Positions 18,544 to 27,847 are shown, counted from the stretch's first letter. The stretch: 64,000 bases of DNA from [Bacillus] enclensis (GCF_001456935.1 NZ_KQ758482.1:1096249-1160248), one strand, 5' to 3'. The notes: a model not told the origin generated them from the sequence alone. Numbers and translations are program-made.

Positions 18544-19689
18544 TTAGTTATTAACCCCGATCAGGCGGGAGATGACCATGCGCTGGACTTCGGATGTTCC
18601 TTCACCGATTTCGAGCAGCTTGGCATCACGCAAATACCTTTCAACGTGATATTCTTTCATGTAGCCGTATCCACCATGTATCTGGATTGCTTCATCCGCT
18701 ACTTCCATGCTGATTTCTGAGGCATACAGTTTACACATGGAGGCTTCTTTAGAGAAAGGTCTTCCTTGATCCTTCAGCCATGCAGCTTTGTGGACCATAT
18801 TGCGGGCAAGTTCGATTTTCATGGCCATATCTGCGAGTTTAAACTGAGTGACCTGAAACTCGGAAAGGGTCTTGCCGAACTGTTTTCTTTCCTTGGAATA
18901 TTGCAATGCTTTCTCAAATGCGGCCTGGGCCACCCCTACAGCCATTGCACCTATACCGATGCGGCCGCCATCAAGTGTGACGAGGAATTGTTTGAATCCT
19001 TCCCCGCGCTTACCAAGAAGGTTTTCTTTTGGAACTTCTACATCCTCCAGGACCAATTCAGTCGTATTGGAAGAATGCAGCCCCATTTTCTCATAGTTGT
19101 CAATCACAGTGAAGCCCTTTGCCTTGGTAGGCGCGATGATCGCACTTATCTCTTTCCTGCCGTTTTCCCTGCCTGTGATTGCAGTCAGCGCCAGGTGGTC
19201 AGCATAGCTTGCATTGGTAATATAACATTTATTGCCGTTGATCACCCATTTATCCCCTTTATCCTCTGCAGTGGTTTGAGTCCCGCCTGCATCGGATCCA
19301 GCATTGGGTTCCGTCAATCCGAAGGCTCCGAATGATTCCCCTGTACATATCGGAGTAAGATATTTTTCCTTTTGTTCATGAGTCCCGAACAGATTGATCG
19401 GAGCGCCGCCTAATGAAATATGCGCGGAATATGTGATTCCGGTAGATGCACAAGCCCTGCTCAATTCTTCCGTCACAATCGCAAAGCTGACCGTGTCTGC
19501 ACCGGCACCTCCATATTCCTCGGGAAACGGAAGGCCCATCATTCCCAAATCAGAAAGTTTTTTAAAGATTTCTTTTGGAAATTCTTTAGTCCTGTCCCTG
19601 TCCAGTGCACCTGGAGCGACTTCCTCCTCAGCGAATTCACGGATCGTTTTTTTAATCATTGCCTGTTCTTGCGTTAAGTCAAAATTCAT
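18544..19689 (-). CDS. Acyl-CoA dehydrogenase (short/medium chain type)
   Basis: This 381-residue FAD enzyme would perform the first oxidation step of fatty-acid or branched-chain acyl-CoA breakdown. It has the N-terminal helical domain, the middle beta domain signature FGLTEPNAGSDAGG (near 130), and the C-terminal helical domain with IQIHGGYGYMKEYHVERYLRDAK and the catalytic Glu in EIGEGTSEVQR (near 365). The length is standard. It is alone, not in a visible fatty-acid operon. A FadR-type box overlaps its promoter. B. subtilis has no such gene between cccA and sigA. Chain-length preference cannot be read from the sequence. Confidence 0.93.
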   Translation of the reverse strand: MNFDLTQEQAMIKKTIREFAEEEVAPGALDRDRTKEFPKEIFKKLSDLGMMGLPFPEEYGGAGADTVSFAIVTEELSRACASTGITYSAHISLGGAPINLFGTHEQKEKYLTPICTGESFGAFGLTEPNAGSDAGGTQTTAEDKGDKWVINGNKCYITNASYADHLALTAITGRENGRKEISAIIAPTKAKGFTVIDNYEKMGLHSSNTTELVLEDVEVPKENLLGKRGEGFKQFLVTLDGGRIGIGAMAVGVAQAAFEKALQYSKERKQFGKTLSEFQVTQFKLADMAMKIELARNMVHKAAWLKDQGRPFSKEASMCKLYASEISMEVADEAIQIHGGYGYMKEYHVERYLRDAKLLEIGEGTSEVQRMVISRLIGVNN

Positions 19690-19772
19690 CCTTATCCCCC
19701 TTGTATTTACTTGATGAATGAAAGCCTGTTTTGGCTCAGGCTGTTAATCGCGCAAGCCTATCAATATTTCTA

Positions 19773-19790
19773 TGAATGCGCTCTCATTCC
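19773..19790 (-). promoter_or_regulatory. FadR-type operator
   Basis: TGAATG, 6 nt, CATTCC: an 18-bp near-palindrome fitting the Bacillus FadR consensus TGAATGAMTAMTCATTCA at the outer half-sites. It lies 1 nt downstream of the -10 box, over the expected transcription start of the acyl-CoA dehydrogenase gene. Confidence 0.75.
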
Positions 19791-19791
19791 T

Positions 19792-19821
19792 ATTATAAAA
19801 GGGAATGGTGAATTTTCTCAA
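19792..19821 (-). promoter_or_regulatory. Sigma-A promoter of the acyl-CoA dehydrogenase gene
   Basis: Minus strand TTGAGA (19821-19816), 18-nt spacer, TATAAT (19797-19792). Confidence 0.7.
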
Positions 19822-19849
19822 CTTTAAAAAACTTTTAAAAATTCAGAAG

Positions 19850-20392
19850 TTATTGTAATATAGAGATTAGCAAGATGAGCATGCCCAATGCGCCAGACAA
19901 AGTGAAATAATGCAGCTTTCTCTTCAATCCCCATCCCACCCACAAAAAACAGTTCAAAAACAATACTGCATAGGTCATGTATGGGGAATCACCAAACAAG
20001 GGTTCCGTAATGTCCAATGAAATAAGCAGGAGGAGGAACGCTGCTGCAATACGAATAAATGAAGACGAGATTTTTTTCTTAGTATAATAATTTCGTATTC
20101 CAAATAATAATACGACAAAACCTGTCAAAATCGCTGTTTGCAAAACGACTGACAATTCAGTAAAATAAATGACAAATAATGAAATTGATATGATGGACAC
20201 TGAAATGATAATGGCTATGATGTGAAGATTCCTTGTCCCTTTGTTCTCAGTGGATCCTGGAATATGTTCGCTGCCATTTGTATAAAGTGCCAACAAATAG
20301 TCGCAGTATTGATCGGGAAGCATATTATTCTGCTTCCAAAACTTGATTTCATTGATAATCACAGCTTCTCTGCCGTTTTTAGATTTTGACAT
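19850..20392 (-). CDS. Unrecognised membrane protein downstream of sigA
   Basis: A 180-residue protein I do not recognise. Residues 1-50 are soluble (MSKSKNGREAVIINEIKFWK..., with LPDQYCDYLLALYTNG) and then four or five hydrophobic segments follow (from about 53, 77, 107, 133 and 160) with short basic loops. The N-terminal pattern of a short helical unit before a membrane bundle recalls DUF2157-type proteins, but only weakly. Start ATG 20392 follows AGAAAGAGAG. It lies beyond the sigA terminator and before the FadR-controlled gene on the same strand. Base composition is like its neighbours. Confidence 0.6.
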   Translation of the reverse strand: MSKSKNGREAVIINEIKFWKQNNMLPDQYCDYLLALYTNGSEHIPGSTENKGTRNLHIIAIIISVSIISISLFVIYFTELSVVLQTAILTGFVVLLFGIRNYYTKKKISSSFIRIAAAFLLLLISLDITEPLFGDSPYMTYAVLFLNCFLWVGWGLKRKLHYFTLSGALGMLILLISILQ

Positions 20393-20464
20393 AGTGAACT
20401 CTCTTTCTGTAAATTGACCTTTTTGTTTTATTCGTCACATGTCAGGAAAATTCCTTTTAAATCT

Positions 20465-20497
20465 CAAAAAACCTCTACCATTTACATGGTAGAGGTT
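20465..20497 (-). terminator. Terminator of the yqxD-dnaG-sigA operon
   Basis: Perfect 12-bp stem AACCTCTACCAT / ATGGTAGAGGTT with 4-nt loop, followed on the minus strand by TTTTTGAG, 8 nt past the sigA stop. Confidence 0.9.
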
Positions 20498-20504
20498 CAG
20501 GATT

Positions 20505-21635
20505 CTATTCCAGGAAGTCCTTCAATCGTTTACTGCGGCTTGGATGGCGCAATTTACGAAGTGCCTTCGCTTCGATTTGACGAATACGTTCCCGTGTGAC
20601 ACCGAATACCTTTCCAACTTCCTCGAGTGTGCGTGTTCTTCCGTCATCAAGGCCGAAACGTAAACGAAGAACGTTTTCTTCACGGTCGGTAAGGGTATCA
20701 AGAACATCTTCCAATTGTTCCTTAAGCAATTCGTAAGCTGCATGCTCAGAAGGTGACTGAGCTTCTGCATCTTCAATGAAATCTCCAAGGTGTGAGTCAT
20801 CTTCTTCACCAATCGGAGTTTCAAGTGAAACAGGTTCTTGTGCAATCTTTAAAATTTCCCTGACTTTTTCAGGAGTCAGATCCATTTCTTCAGCAATTTC
20901 CTCTGGTGACGGTTCACGGCCGAGGTCCTGAAGCAATTGTCTTTGGACACGGATTAATTTATTGATCGTTTCAACCATATGAACCGGTATACGGATCGTC
21001 CTGGCTTGGTCTGCAATGGCACGGGTGATTGCCTGACGGATCCACCAAGTGGCATAAGTACTGAATTTATACCCTTTACGGTAATCAAATTTCTCTACTG
21101 CTTTAATCAGACCCATATTACCTTCTTGAATCAGGTCCAGGAAAAGCATACCGCGTCCTACATATCTCTTGGCGATGCTCACGACAAGACGGAGGTTCGC
21201 TTCTGCGAGACGCCGCTTGGCTTCTTCATCACCATCTTCGATTCTTTTCGCAAGATTGATTTCTTCTTCTGCCGACAGGAGATCGACTCTTCCGATTTCC
21301 TTCAGATACATTCTGACGGGATCATTTATCTTAACTCCCGGAGGAACACTTAAATCATTTAAGTTGAATTCTTCCTCTTCTTCTTTCTCAAGTTCATTGG
21401 CACCCGGATCGTCATCTTCTTCATTTTCATTGATGATTTCTACACCCTGCTCACCTAAGTGATCGTAGAATTCATCCATTTGATCTGAGTCTAATTCAAA
21501 TCCGGACAGCTTATCAGCAATATCCTCGTAAGTAAGGACGCCTCTTTTCTTTCCTTGGTTTACTAAAAATTCTTTCACCTGATCAACAGATAATTCAGAC
21601 GCTATTTGTTTGGAACGCGCGGACTTTTCAGCCAT
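20505..21635 (-). CDS. sigA: RNA polymerase principal sigma factor SigA
   Basis: This 376-residue sigma-70 has region 1.1 (about 1-100), region 1.2 [18 protein letters not shown], the core-binding and -10 recognition region ([20 protein letters not shown], then [20 protein letters not shown]), region 3 and the region 4.2 helix-turn-helix [20 protein letters not shown] that reads the -35 box. ATG 21635 follows AGGAGGGG; an upstream in-frame TTG lies inside that ribosome site. The yqxD-dnaG-sigA order is the classic macromolecular synthesis operon of Bacillus. Confidence 0.98.
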   Translation of the reverse strand: MAEKSARSKQIASELSVDQVKEFLVNQGKKRGVLTYEDIADKLSGFELDSDQMDEFYDHLGEQGVEIINENEEDDDPGANELEKEEEEEFNLNDLSVPPGVKINDPVRMYLKEIGRVDLLSAEEEINLAKRIEDGDEEAKRRLAEANLRLVVSIAKRYVGRGMLFLDLIQEGNMGLIKAVEKFDYRKGYKFSTYATWWIRQAITRAIADQARTIRIPVHMVETINKLIRVQRQLLQDLGREPSPEEIAEEMDLTPEKVREILKIAQEPVSLETPIGEEDDSHLGDFIEDAEAQSPSEHAAYELLKEQLEDVLDTLTDREENVLRLRFGLDDGRTRTLEEVGKVFGVTRERIRQIEAKALRKLRHPSRSKRLKDFLE

Positions 21636-21670
21636 TTGTTCCCCTCCTTCCAACTTCCTTGAACAATACT

Positions 21671-23482
21671 TTATAAAGACTTACGCAGCTGTAAGATTTC
21701 CATTGCTATTTGAGCTTCTTTGCGGTAATCATTTTGTCTCTGTGCTTCTTTTCTTTCGGATTCCTTTTCTTTTATCTTCAACATCTTTTGATGTTTTAAG
21801 ACGGACTGCACATAATCCAGCAGCTCTTGATCCGAGCATTCATCGCTGATGGACATCATTTCAATCTCTGTGACAATCCTCCTCAACCGTTCATCTGGCA
21901 GAAATCCTATGAAAGAACTGGTACCAGGAGGCATCCCTTCCTCATAATAACCGAATAAATAAGTAATAATGGCTTGATGCTCATCAATATTAAGGTGGGT
22001 GCCGTCAAGCCAGTCCTGAACCTTAAAGGCTATATTGGGATCTTTAAGCATATAGGCAATGAGACGTCTTTCTGCAGTCTGATATGCAGGCAGGAGTTTT
22101 GTCTGCACATGCGGACGATATGGCTTTGGTGCCGGAGCCTTTTTGACAGGCTTTGAATTCTCCTTCAACGCGCCGCCGATCTCAGCAAGCTGCTGCTGGA
22201 GGGCTTCTAAAGAAACATCGAATTCTTCTGCCAGGTACCTTAGGTAATAGTCCTTTTCGACTGCGTTCGTAAGATGGATGATCTCCTTAAGTATGTCTTC
22301 TATATACTGAAGGCGGTCTCCTTCATCATTCAAATTTTTATTCAGCTTATAATACCTAAGCTTAAATGCCATAAACGTCAAACTGGCCCCTATTACATCC
22401 TGTTGAAACTTTTCTTTGCCATACTTTGAAATGTAGTCATCAGGGTCCAGACGTTCAGGTATCATCGCCACCCGTATGGATAACTGGTGCTTCAGGAGCA
22501 GGTTACCTGCCCTGAATGCAGCTTCCACACCGGCTGAATCACCGTCGTAGCATATGACAACTGAGTCTGTCAGCCGCTTGATCAATCCAATCTGTCCTTC
22601 AGTCAGTGATGTCCCCATTGTGGCTACACCATTTTCGACAGAAGCACCATTGGCGGAGATCACGTCTGCAAATCCTTCGAAAAGGATGACTTGCTGCTTT
22701 CTTCTAATGATCGTCCTTGATTCATGAAAGTTATAAAGAATACGGCTCTTATTGAAAATCTTTGTTTCAGGGCTATTCAAGTATTTAGGCTCATCATCAG
22801 AATGAAGGCTCCTGCCTGAAAACCCTACGACTTTCCCTTTTGGATTGGTAATGGGGAACATGATCCTTCCCCTGAAGCGATCGAGGAATGATTGGTCTTT
22901 TTCCCTTCTGACCAATAATCCGGCCGCTTCCATCAAATCGAGCGAGTACCCTCTCTTTTGCAGGAATTTGACTGTGAAATCCCAGCTCGGCAAGGACCAT
23001 CCAATCTGGAACTTGCTGATACTCTCGGTCGTAAACCCCCTTGAAAGTAAATATTCAAGAGCTTCCTGCCCCTCCTTTGTATTTAAGAGGAGATGATGGT
23101 AAAATTTACTTAACAGCTCATGAGCCTGAAGCATTTGCTTTTCATCTTCCCGAGGCGGCGCTTCCTGTTCACCTGAAGCCGTCGGGACAGAAATTTCTTC
23201 CCCGATCTTGCTTCCAAGCTTCCGTGCCGCTTCAACGAATGACAGGCCGTCGACGTCCATCAGGAATGTAAAGGCATTTCCTCCTGCCCCGCAGCCGAAA
23301 CAATGAAATATTTGTTTGTCTGGCGCTACAGAGAAGGATGGTGTGTTTTCCCCGTGAAAAGGACACAGGCCGAAATAATTACGGCCCTGCTTCTTGAGCT
23401 GTACATAATCACTGACAACATCTACGATATCCGTAGAGGATAAAATCTTATTTATTGTTTCTTCAGGGATTCTCTCAGACAC
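21671..23482 (-). CDS. dnaG: DNA primase
   Basis: DnaG makes RNA primers at the replication fork. The 603-residue protein has an N-terminal zinc-binding domain (GLCPFHGE ... HCFGCGAGG), an RNA polymerase core with TOPRIM motifs ([13 protein letters not shown] with the catalytic Glu, then [10 protein letters not shown] with the acidic cluster) and a helical C-terminal helicase-interaction domain (about 450-603). The start is GTG 23482, 8 nt after AGGTGATA. It lies upstream of sigA by 35 nt. Confidence 0.97.
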   Translation of the reverse strand: MSERIPEETINKILSSTDIVDVVSDYVQLKKQGRNYFGLCPFHGENTPSFSVAPDKQIFHCFGCGAGGNAFTFLMDVDGLSFVEAARKLGSKIGEEISVPTASGEQEAPPREDEKQMLQAHELLSKFYHHLLLNTKEGQEALEYLLSRGFTTESISKFQIGWSLPSWDFTVKFLQKRGYSLDLMEAAGLLVRREKDQSFLDRFRGRIMFPITNPKGKVVGFSGRSLHSDDEPKYLNSPETKIFNKSRILYNFHESRTIIRRKQQVILFEGFADVISANGASVENGVATMGTSLTEGQIGLIKRLTDSVVICYDGDSAGVEAAFRAGNLLLKHQLSIRVAMIPERLDPDDYISKYGKEKFQQDVIGASLTFMAFKLRYYKLNKNLNDEGDRLQYIEDILKEIIHLTNAVEKDYYLRYLAEEFDVSLEALQQQLAEIGGALKENSKPVKKAPAPKPYRPHVQTKLLPAYQTAERRLIAYMLKDPNIAFKVQDWLDGTHLNIDEHQAIITYLFGYYEEGMPPGTSSFIGFLPDERLRRIVTEIEMMSISDECSDQELLDYVQSVLKHQKMLKIKEKESERKEAQRQNDYRKEAQIAMEILQLRKSL

Positions 23483-23532
23483 TATATATCACCTGGTTTT
23501 CATTTCCCTCTTTATGCATTCGGTAAGAATAA

Positions 23533-24003
23533 TCATTCTCCTGCAACCTTCGACAAAATTTTCTCGAACTGCGCAGAAAATTCTTTCCGGTCATCATCCG
23601 TAAAAGGCTTTGGCCCTTTACCATAATTCCCTTTCCTTCTTTCCTTCGCTGCCACATAACGGTAATCAAGCGCAGTCACTATGCTCTCTTCTCTGTAAAC
23701 CTTTCCCCTGGGGGATAGGACGTAAACTTTTTTCGGAAGCACCAAGCTTGCGAGTCCAATATCCTGTGTCACCAGGATATCATCTGTCCGGACATGGTTC
23801 ATGATATAAAGATCTGCTGCTTCTTTTTCACTGTCCACGTAAACCCATGTCCCTTCATCAGGGCTATTCTTCCTATGGGCATGGGAAGCAACAAAAACCA
23901 CTTCAAAACCAAAAATACCGGAAATCCGGATGACTTCCTGTTTAACCGGGCAAGCATCGGCGTCTACAAAAACTGTAGATTTTAGTTTGCTATTACTAAC
24001 TAT
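23533..24003 (-). CDS. yqxD: UPF0178/DUF188 family protein YqxD, no canonical start codon
   Basis: The reading frame includes the family hallmark FVDADACPVK close to the N-terminus, then VFVASHAHR, VTQDIGLASLVL and PRGKVYREE, and ends with a basic helical tail. No ATG, GTG or TTG occurs in frame between the upstream stop (24012-24010) and this motif. The first in-frame ATG (23901) would delete the hallmark. An ATA at 24003 sits 9 nt from CGGAGTG, an ideal distance, so it may be the start (156 residues). A frameshift near the start is the alternative. It precedes dnaG as in B. subtilis. The molecular function is unknown; the fold is PIN-like. Confidence 0.75.
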   Translation of the reverse strand: MVSNSKLKSTVFVDADACPVKQEVIRISGIFGFEVVFVASHAHRKNSPDEGTWVYVDSEKEAADLYIMNHVRTDDILVTQDIGLASLVLPKKVYVLSPRGKVYREESIVTALDYRYVAAKERRKGNYGKGPKPFTDDDRKEFSAQFEKILSKVAGE

Positions 24004-24166
24004 TCTACATCACTCCGCATTATCCTTCTCTCCTCAGGAACTTTTCCCGGGAATTCAGGTAGAATATCGAAAAAAATCGAGATGAGGCTTGACATATCAC
24101 AATAATTAGTTTATTCCTTAAGAGTTTAGTCTAAACCTATTTTAAATATTTTTATCACAATTTTTT

Positions 24167-24195
24167 ATTATAGTACAATCGGACAAGTTTGACCA
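24167..24195 (-). promoter_or_regulatory. Candidate promoter of yqxD-dnaG-sigA
   Basis: Minus strand TGGTCA (24195-24190), 17-nt spacer, TATAAT (24172-24167), about 160 nt upstream of yqxD. The remaining leader (24010-24165) contains an AT-rich run and the palindrome GTTTAGTCTAAAC. Confidence 0.5.
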
Positions 24196-24235
24196 CTAAT
24201 TTACCCGAAAGAATTTTATGGTTTTTTTTCACAAA

Positions 24236-24276
24236 AGTAAAGAACGATCCTCACCATAAATGGGCCAGGATCGTTC
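24236..24276 (-). terminator. Terminator of ccpN-ppsR
   Basis: 10-bp perfect stem GAACGATCCT / AGGATCGTTC with a 15-nt loop, followed on the minus strand by TTCTTTACTTTTG. Confidence 0.8.
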
Positions 24277-24281
24277 CATTA

Positions 24282-25091
24282 TTAATTATTTATTCGCTGG
24301 TAGATGTTTGTGATGATATTGGCTGTTTCTTCCACTGCTTTGTTGGTCACATCGATTACATGACAGCCCATTCTTTCTGAAATCTTTTCGAAGTAAGTGA
24401 GCTCTTCTTCTATGCGCCTGATATTCGCATAACTCGCCTCATCATTGAGGCCGAGTGATTTAAGCCGTTCTCTCCTGATCGTATTGAGCTTCTGAGGAGA
24501 AATCTTCAAACCAAAACACTTCTTCGGTGAAACCTTGAAGAGTTCTTCAGGAGGATCCACTTCGGGGACCAGCGGGACATTCGCCACCTTGAACCGCTTA
24601 TGCGCAAGATACTGGGAAAGAGGGGTCTTGCTTGTTCTTGATACCCCGACAAGGACGATATCCGCTTTAAGGATGCCTCTTGGATCTCTGCCATCATCAT
24701 ATTTCACAGCAAACTCGATCGCTTCCACTTTTTTGAAATAATCATCATCAAGCTTTCTTACTGTACCAGGTTCGAATAAGGGTTCTTTTTCATAAATGGT
24801 CTGGTACGTATCCATCAAGGGACCGATGATATCAAAAGCGTAAAGCTCTTCTTTTTCAGCCTGCTCTTTAATATAGGCCCTCATGTCCGGCTTTACAAGC
24901 GTATAGACAATCAGTCCCTGATTCAGTTTCGCAAGGGAAATGACTTCATCGATATTTTCAAAGTCCTCAATATACGGAAAGCGTTTGATGACCGTATTGG
25001 AACCATTAAATTGACTAATGGCCGCTTTAGTTACTAATTCAGCAGTCTCACCCACCGAGTCGGAAACAACATAAATAATCGGTTCTTTCAC
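24282..25091 (-). CDS. ppsR: Pyruvate, water (phosphate) dikinase regulatory kinase/pyrophosphorylase
   Basis: A 269-residue DUF299 protein (B. subtilis YqfL). The family phosphorylates and dephosphorylates PEP synthase or pyruvate phosphate dikinase using ADP/Pi. It has the N-terminal [14 protein letters not shown] signature and the P-loop-like [16 protein letters not shown] near residue 147, then the conserved [15 protein letters not shown]. The start is GTG 25091, with AAGGTGGTGA six nt upstream. It is paired with ccpN, the regulator of gluconeogenic genes, a link known in B. subtilis. Confidence 0.92.
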   Translation of the reverse strand: MKEPIIYVVSDSVGETAELVTKAAISQFNGSNTVIKRFPYIEDFENIDEVISLAKLNQGLIVYTLVKPDMRAYIKEQAEKEELYAFDIIGPLMDTYQTIYEKEPLFEPGTVRKLDDDYFKKVEAIEFAVKYDDGRDPRGILKADIVLVGVSRTSKTPLSQYLAHKRFKVANVPLVPEVDPPEELFKVSPKKCFGLKISPQKLNTIRRERLKSLGLNDEASYANIRRIEEELTYFEKISERMGCHVIDVTNKAVEETANIITNIYQRINN

Positions 25092-25107
25092 GATCGTTCA
25101 CCACCTT

Positions 25108-25734
25108 CTACTCTTCTTCTGCAAGTGCAACAAATGCTTTTGTAATGTTGGTCTTCGTGACCCTTCCGGTGACTTCCATGTCCCCGTTTTCTGTTTTCTT
25201 CACTACCGGTACTGAATCAATCTGTTTATGAATGAGATCCTTTGCCACCGAAATCAACAAATCGTCTTTTTCACAAGTCGTGATATTGGGCATCCTCGTC
25301 ATTATGATATTCACCGGCAATGTGCTGAGTTCTTGCTTCCCAATACTTGCACGCAGGAGATCCTTCCTGGATAATACACCAACAAGATATGTATTAGCAT
25401 CCACCACAAATAAAGTCCCTACGTCCTCCAGGAACATTGTAACAATGGCATCATAAACCGACACATTCTCATTCACTACGACGGGAATGGATTGATAGTC
25501 TTTAACATAAATTTTATTCAGGTTTTCTGTCAAGAGCTGAGTACCCGTTTTACCTGTGTAAAAATAGCCGACACGCGGCCTGGCATCCAAATAACCCGCC
25601 ATAGTCAGAATAGCGAGGTCGGGTCTGAGCGTTGCTCTGGTAAGGTTTAACTGGTCGGCGATCTGTTCCCCGGTAATCGGTCCATTGTCTTTAACGATCT
25701 GCAAAATATGTTCTTGCCTTTTATTTAGTTCGAT
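25108..25734 (-). CDS. ccpN: Transcriptional repressor CcpN, unusual start codon
   Basis: CcpN represses gluconeogenic genes when glucose is present. It has an N-terminal HTH (LNKRQEHILQIVKDNGPITG...) and two CBS domains (VNENVSVYDAIVTMFLEDVG; MPNITTCEKDDLLISVAKDL). The reading frame is open up to a TGA at 25743-25741 and encodes VTIELNKRQEHIL ahead of the first TTG (25704); this region is part of the DNA-binding domain. No ATG, GTG or TTG is available there. An ATC at 25734 lies 6 nt after AGGTGGTGA, the same geometry as the GTG start of ppsR. Alternatively a one-base insertion after a GTG at 25744 has shifted the frame. It is followed by ppsR. Confidence 0.85.
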   Translation of the reverse strand: MELNKRQEHILQIVKDNGPITGEQIADQLNLTRATLRPDLAILTMAGYLDARPRVGYFYTGKTGTQLLTENLNKIYVKDYQSIPVVVNENVSVYDAIVTMFLEDVGTLFVVDANTYLVGVLSRKDLLRASIGKQELSTLPVNIIMTRMPNITTCEKDDLLISVAKDLIHKQIDSVPVVKKTENGDMEVTGRVTKTNITKAFVALAEEE

Positions 25735-25914
25735 TGTTACTCACCACCTAACGAACAAACGATTAATGTCATACTTTATAATAAATATTATATACTATTT
25801 ACAGAAAATGAAAAGAGTATATTGTCTTCTCTTCGTGACAACACTATGCATATTATCAAAGAGTATCTTTTTTCAACAAAAACATCAAATGTTTTATCTT
25901 TGCAGCGGTAGGAG

Positions 25915-25943
25915 TTGTTATTTCAACGCCGTCATGATAAAAT
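25915..25943 (+). promoter_or_regulatory. Sigma-A promoter of the glyS T-box transcript
   Basis: TTGTTA (25915-25920), 17-nt spacer ending in TGA (extended -10), TAAAAT (25938-25943). Confidence 0.7.
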
Positions 25944-25965
25944 ATCTTCATCTTACAACCTTATA

Positions 25966-26157
25966 GATGCTGAGACGGATACATAAGTACTTGCGATCTA
26001 AAGCGACCGGGGATGGTGAAAGCCCGGAAAGCAGGGAAACGGCAGTCCTGAGCTGATCTAATCTAAAGTGGGTATACGGAAGCAACGTATATCAACTAGG
26101 GTGGAACCGCGAGTTACAAGCTCGTCCCTAGGCTAAGCCTAGGGACGAGCTTTTTTT
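25966..26157 (+). ncRNA. Glycine T-box riboswitch
   Basis: This leader senses uncharged tRNA-Gly. Stem I contains AAGTACTTGCG and AAAGCGACC, with the apparent specifier GGC at 26041-26043 in the context ACGGCAGTCCTGAG, closely like the B. subtilis glyQS leader. The antiterminator T-box AGGGTGGAACCGCG is at 26098-26111. The terminator is a perfect 16-bp stem (26118-26133 / 26137-26152) followed by a T run. Binding of uncharged tRNA would favour the antiterminator and glyS expression. It fills most of the 460-nt gap between ccpN and glyS. Confidence 0.95.
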
Positions 26158-26204
26158 ATTTTGCTCAACAATTTTTTCAAGAATGACAAAAAGGAGTGAC
26201 TTAT

Positions 26205-27578
26205 ATGTCAATGGAACAAGTAGTAAATTTAGCAAAACACCGCGGATTTGTATTCCCGGGATCCGAAATCTACGGAGGCCTTGCAAATACATGGGATTAC
26301 GGACCACTTGGTGTAGAACTTAAAAACAACATCAAAAAAGCATGGTGGAAAAAATTCGTACAGGAATCCCCATACAATGTCGGACTTGACGCAAGCATCC
26401 TGATGAACCCTCAAACTTGGGTAGCATCCGGACACGTCGGTAACTTCAACGATCCGATGATCGACTGTAAGGAATGCAAGACACGTCACCGGGCGGATAA
26501 AATCATTGAAAATGCACTTGAAGAGAAAGGCATCGAAATGATCGTTGACGGCCTTCCATTCGATAAAATGGAAGAAATCATTAAAGAACACAATATTAAG
26601 TGCCCGGATTGCGGAAGTGAAAATTTCACGGAAATCCGTCAATTCGATTTAATGTTCAAGACACACCAGGGTGTAACAGAGTCGTCTACAAATGAAATTT
26701 ACCTGCGCCCCGAAACAGCTCAGGGTATCTTTGTAAACTTCAAAAATGTCCAGCGCTCCATGCGTAAAAAAATGCCATTCGGTATTGCACAAGTGGGAAA
26801 AAGCTTTAGAAATGAAATCACTCCAGGTAACTTTACATTCAGGACCCGTGAATTTGAACAAATGGAACTTGAATTCTTCTGTAAACCAGGCGAAGACTTG
26901 GAGTGGTTCTCTTACTGGCGTGAATTCTGTAAGAACTGGCTGCTCAACCTGGGAATGAATGAAGAAAACATGCGCCTGCGCGATCATGATAAAGAAGAGC
27001 TTTCCCATTACAGTAATGCGACAACGGATATCGAATACAAATTCCCGTTCGGCTGGGGGGAACTTTGGGGAGTTGCAGACAGAACGGACTTTGATCTTAA
27101 GCGTCATATGGAACATTCCAATGAAGATTTTCATTACATGGACCCTCAGACGAATGAAAAATATGTCCCATACTGCATCGAGCCATCCCTTGGAGCCGAC
27201 CGTGTGACCCTTGCCTTTCTATGTGATGCATATGAAGAAGAGGAATTGGAAAATGATTCGAGAACAGTCCTTCGATTCCATCCGGCACTCGCCCCGTTCA
27301 AAGCGGCGGTACTGCCTTTATCGAAGAAGCTTTCCGACGAAGCGTTCAAAGTGTATGAAGAATTGTCAAATGACTTGATGATCGATTTTGACGAAACGGC
27401 ATCCATCGGTAAACGCTACCGCCGCCAGGATGAAATCGGTACACCGTTCTGCATCACATTCGATTTTGACTCAGTCGAAGACGGTCAAGTCACAGTCCGC
27501 GACCGTGACACGATGGATCAGGTCAGAATGCCGATCAGTGAAGTAAAATCCTTCTTGATGGAGAAAATCAAGTTTTAA
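26205..27578 (+). CDS. glyS: Glycyl-tRNA synthetase, single-chain homodimeric type
   Basis: This 457-residue class II synthetase charges tRNA-Gly. Motif 2 lies in [16 protein letters not shown], motif 3 in [14 protein letters not shown] zinc-ribbon-like insert has two CxxC pairs (DCKECKTRH, then KCPDCGSEN about 50 residues later). The C-terminal anticodon-binding domain starts near [12 protein letters not shown]. This is the alpha2 type, unlike the alpha2-beta2 GlyQS of B. subtilis. ATG 26205 follows AAAGGAGTGACTTAT; an upstream GTG falls inside that site. It is controlled by the T-box leader. Confidence 0.96.
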   Translation: MSMEQVVNLAKHRGFVFPGSEIYGGLANTWDYGPLGVELKNNIKKAWWKKFVQESPYNVGLDASILMNPQTWVASGHVGNFNDPMIDCKECKTRHRADKIIENALEEKGIEMIVDGLPFDKMEEIIKEHNIKCPDCGSENFTEIRQFDLMFKTHQGVTESSTNEIYLRPETAQGIFVNFKNVQRSMRKKMPFGIAQVGKSFRNEITPGNFTFRTREFEQMELEFFCKPGEDLEWFSYWREFCKNWLLNLGMNEENMRLRDHDKEELSHYSNATTDIEYKFPFGWGELWGVADRTDFDLKRHMEHSNEDFHYMDPQTNEKYVPYCIEPSLGADRVTLAFLCDAYEEEELENDSRTVLRFHPALAPFKAAVLPLSKKLSDEAFKVYEELSNDLMIDFDETASIGKRYRRQDEIGTPFCITFDFDSVEDGQVTVRDRDTMDQVRMPISEVKSFLMEKIKF

Positions 27579-27585
27579 TTTGGTT

Positions 27586-27623
27586 AAAAAGCGTCCAAGA
27601 GGCTATCCTTTTGGACGCTTTTT
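27586..27623 (+). terminator. Terminator of glyS
   Basis: 13-bp perfect stem AAAAAGCGTCCAA / TTGGACGCTTTTT, 12-nt loop, T run. Confidence 0.9.
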
Positions 27624-27701
27624 ATGTTATGTCTGCTTTTGAGTGAAATGGAAGTATGACCGTTAGAAGATCGCCAATACCACAATAGGTTTCTTCAAGT
27701 C

Positions 27702-27780
27702 TTTATGGGCGAAATAATATTTTATGAGCCAAATTCCGGATATATGGGCGAAATCCAGAATTTATGAGCGAACTGCCGAT
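27702..27780. repeat. Short tandem array, 20-bp period, four units
   Basis: Units begin at 27702, 27721, 27741 and 27761, each with the core TWTATGRGCSAA followed by 8 variable bases. The array lies between the terminators of the convergent glyS and recO. The rest of this 320-nt gap has no coding sequence. Confidence 0.75.
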
Positions 27781-27847
27781 TTTTCGAAAAATACTTCGAA
27801 GTACCCTCCTTACGAAACGAACATCCCCTCAATCAAAAAAACATAAT

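Noticed and set aside
24089..24117. Plus-strand TTGACA with 17-nt spacer in the yqxD leader, possible antisense or small RNA promoter
   Set aside because: The -10 (TATTCC) is poor, and downstream there is only an AT-rich stretch with a tiny palindrome; no terminator-bounded RNA could be defined.
27702..27780. Repeat arrays considered as CRISPR
   Set aside because: Units of 20-21 bp with 8-9-bp variable parts are far too short for repeat-spacer arrays, and no cas genes are present.
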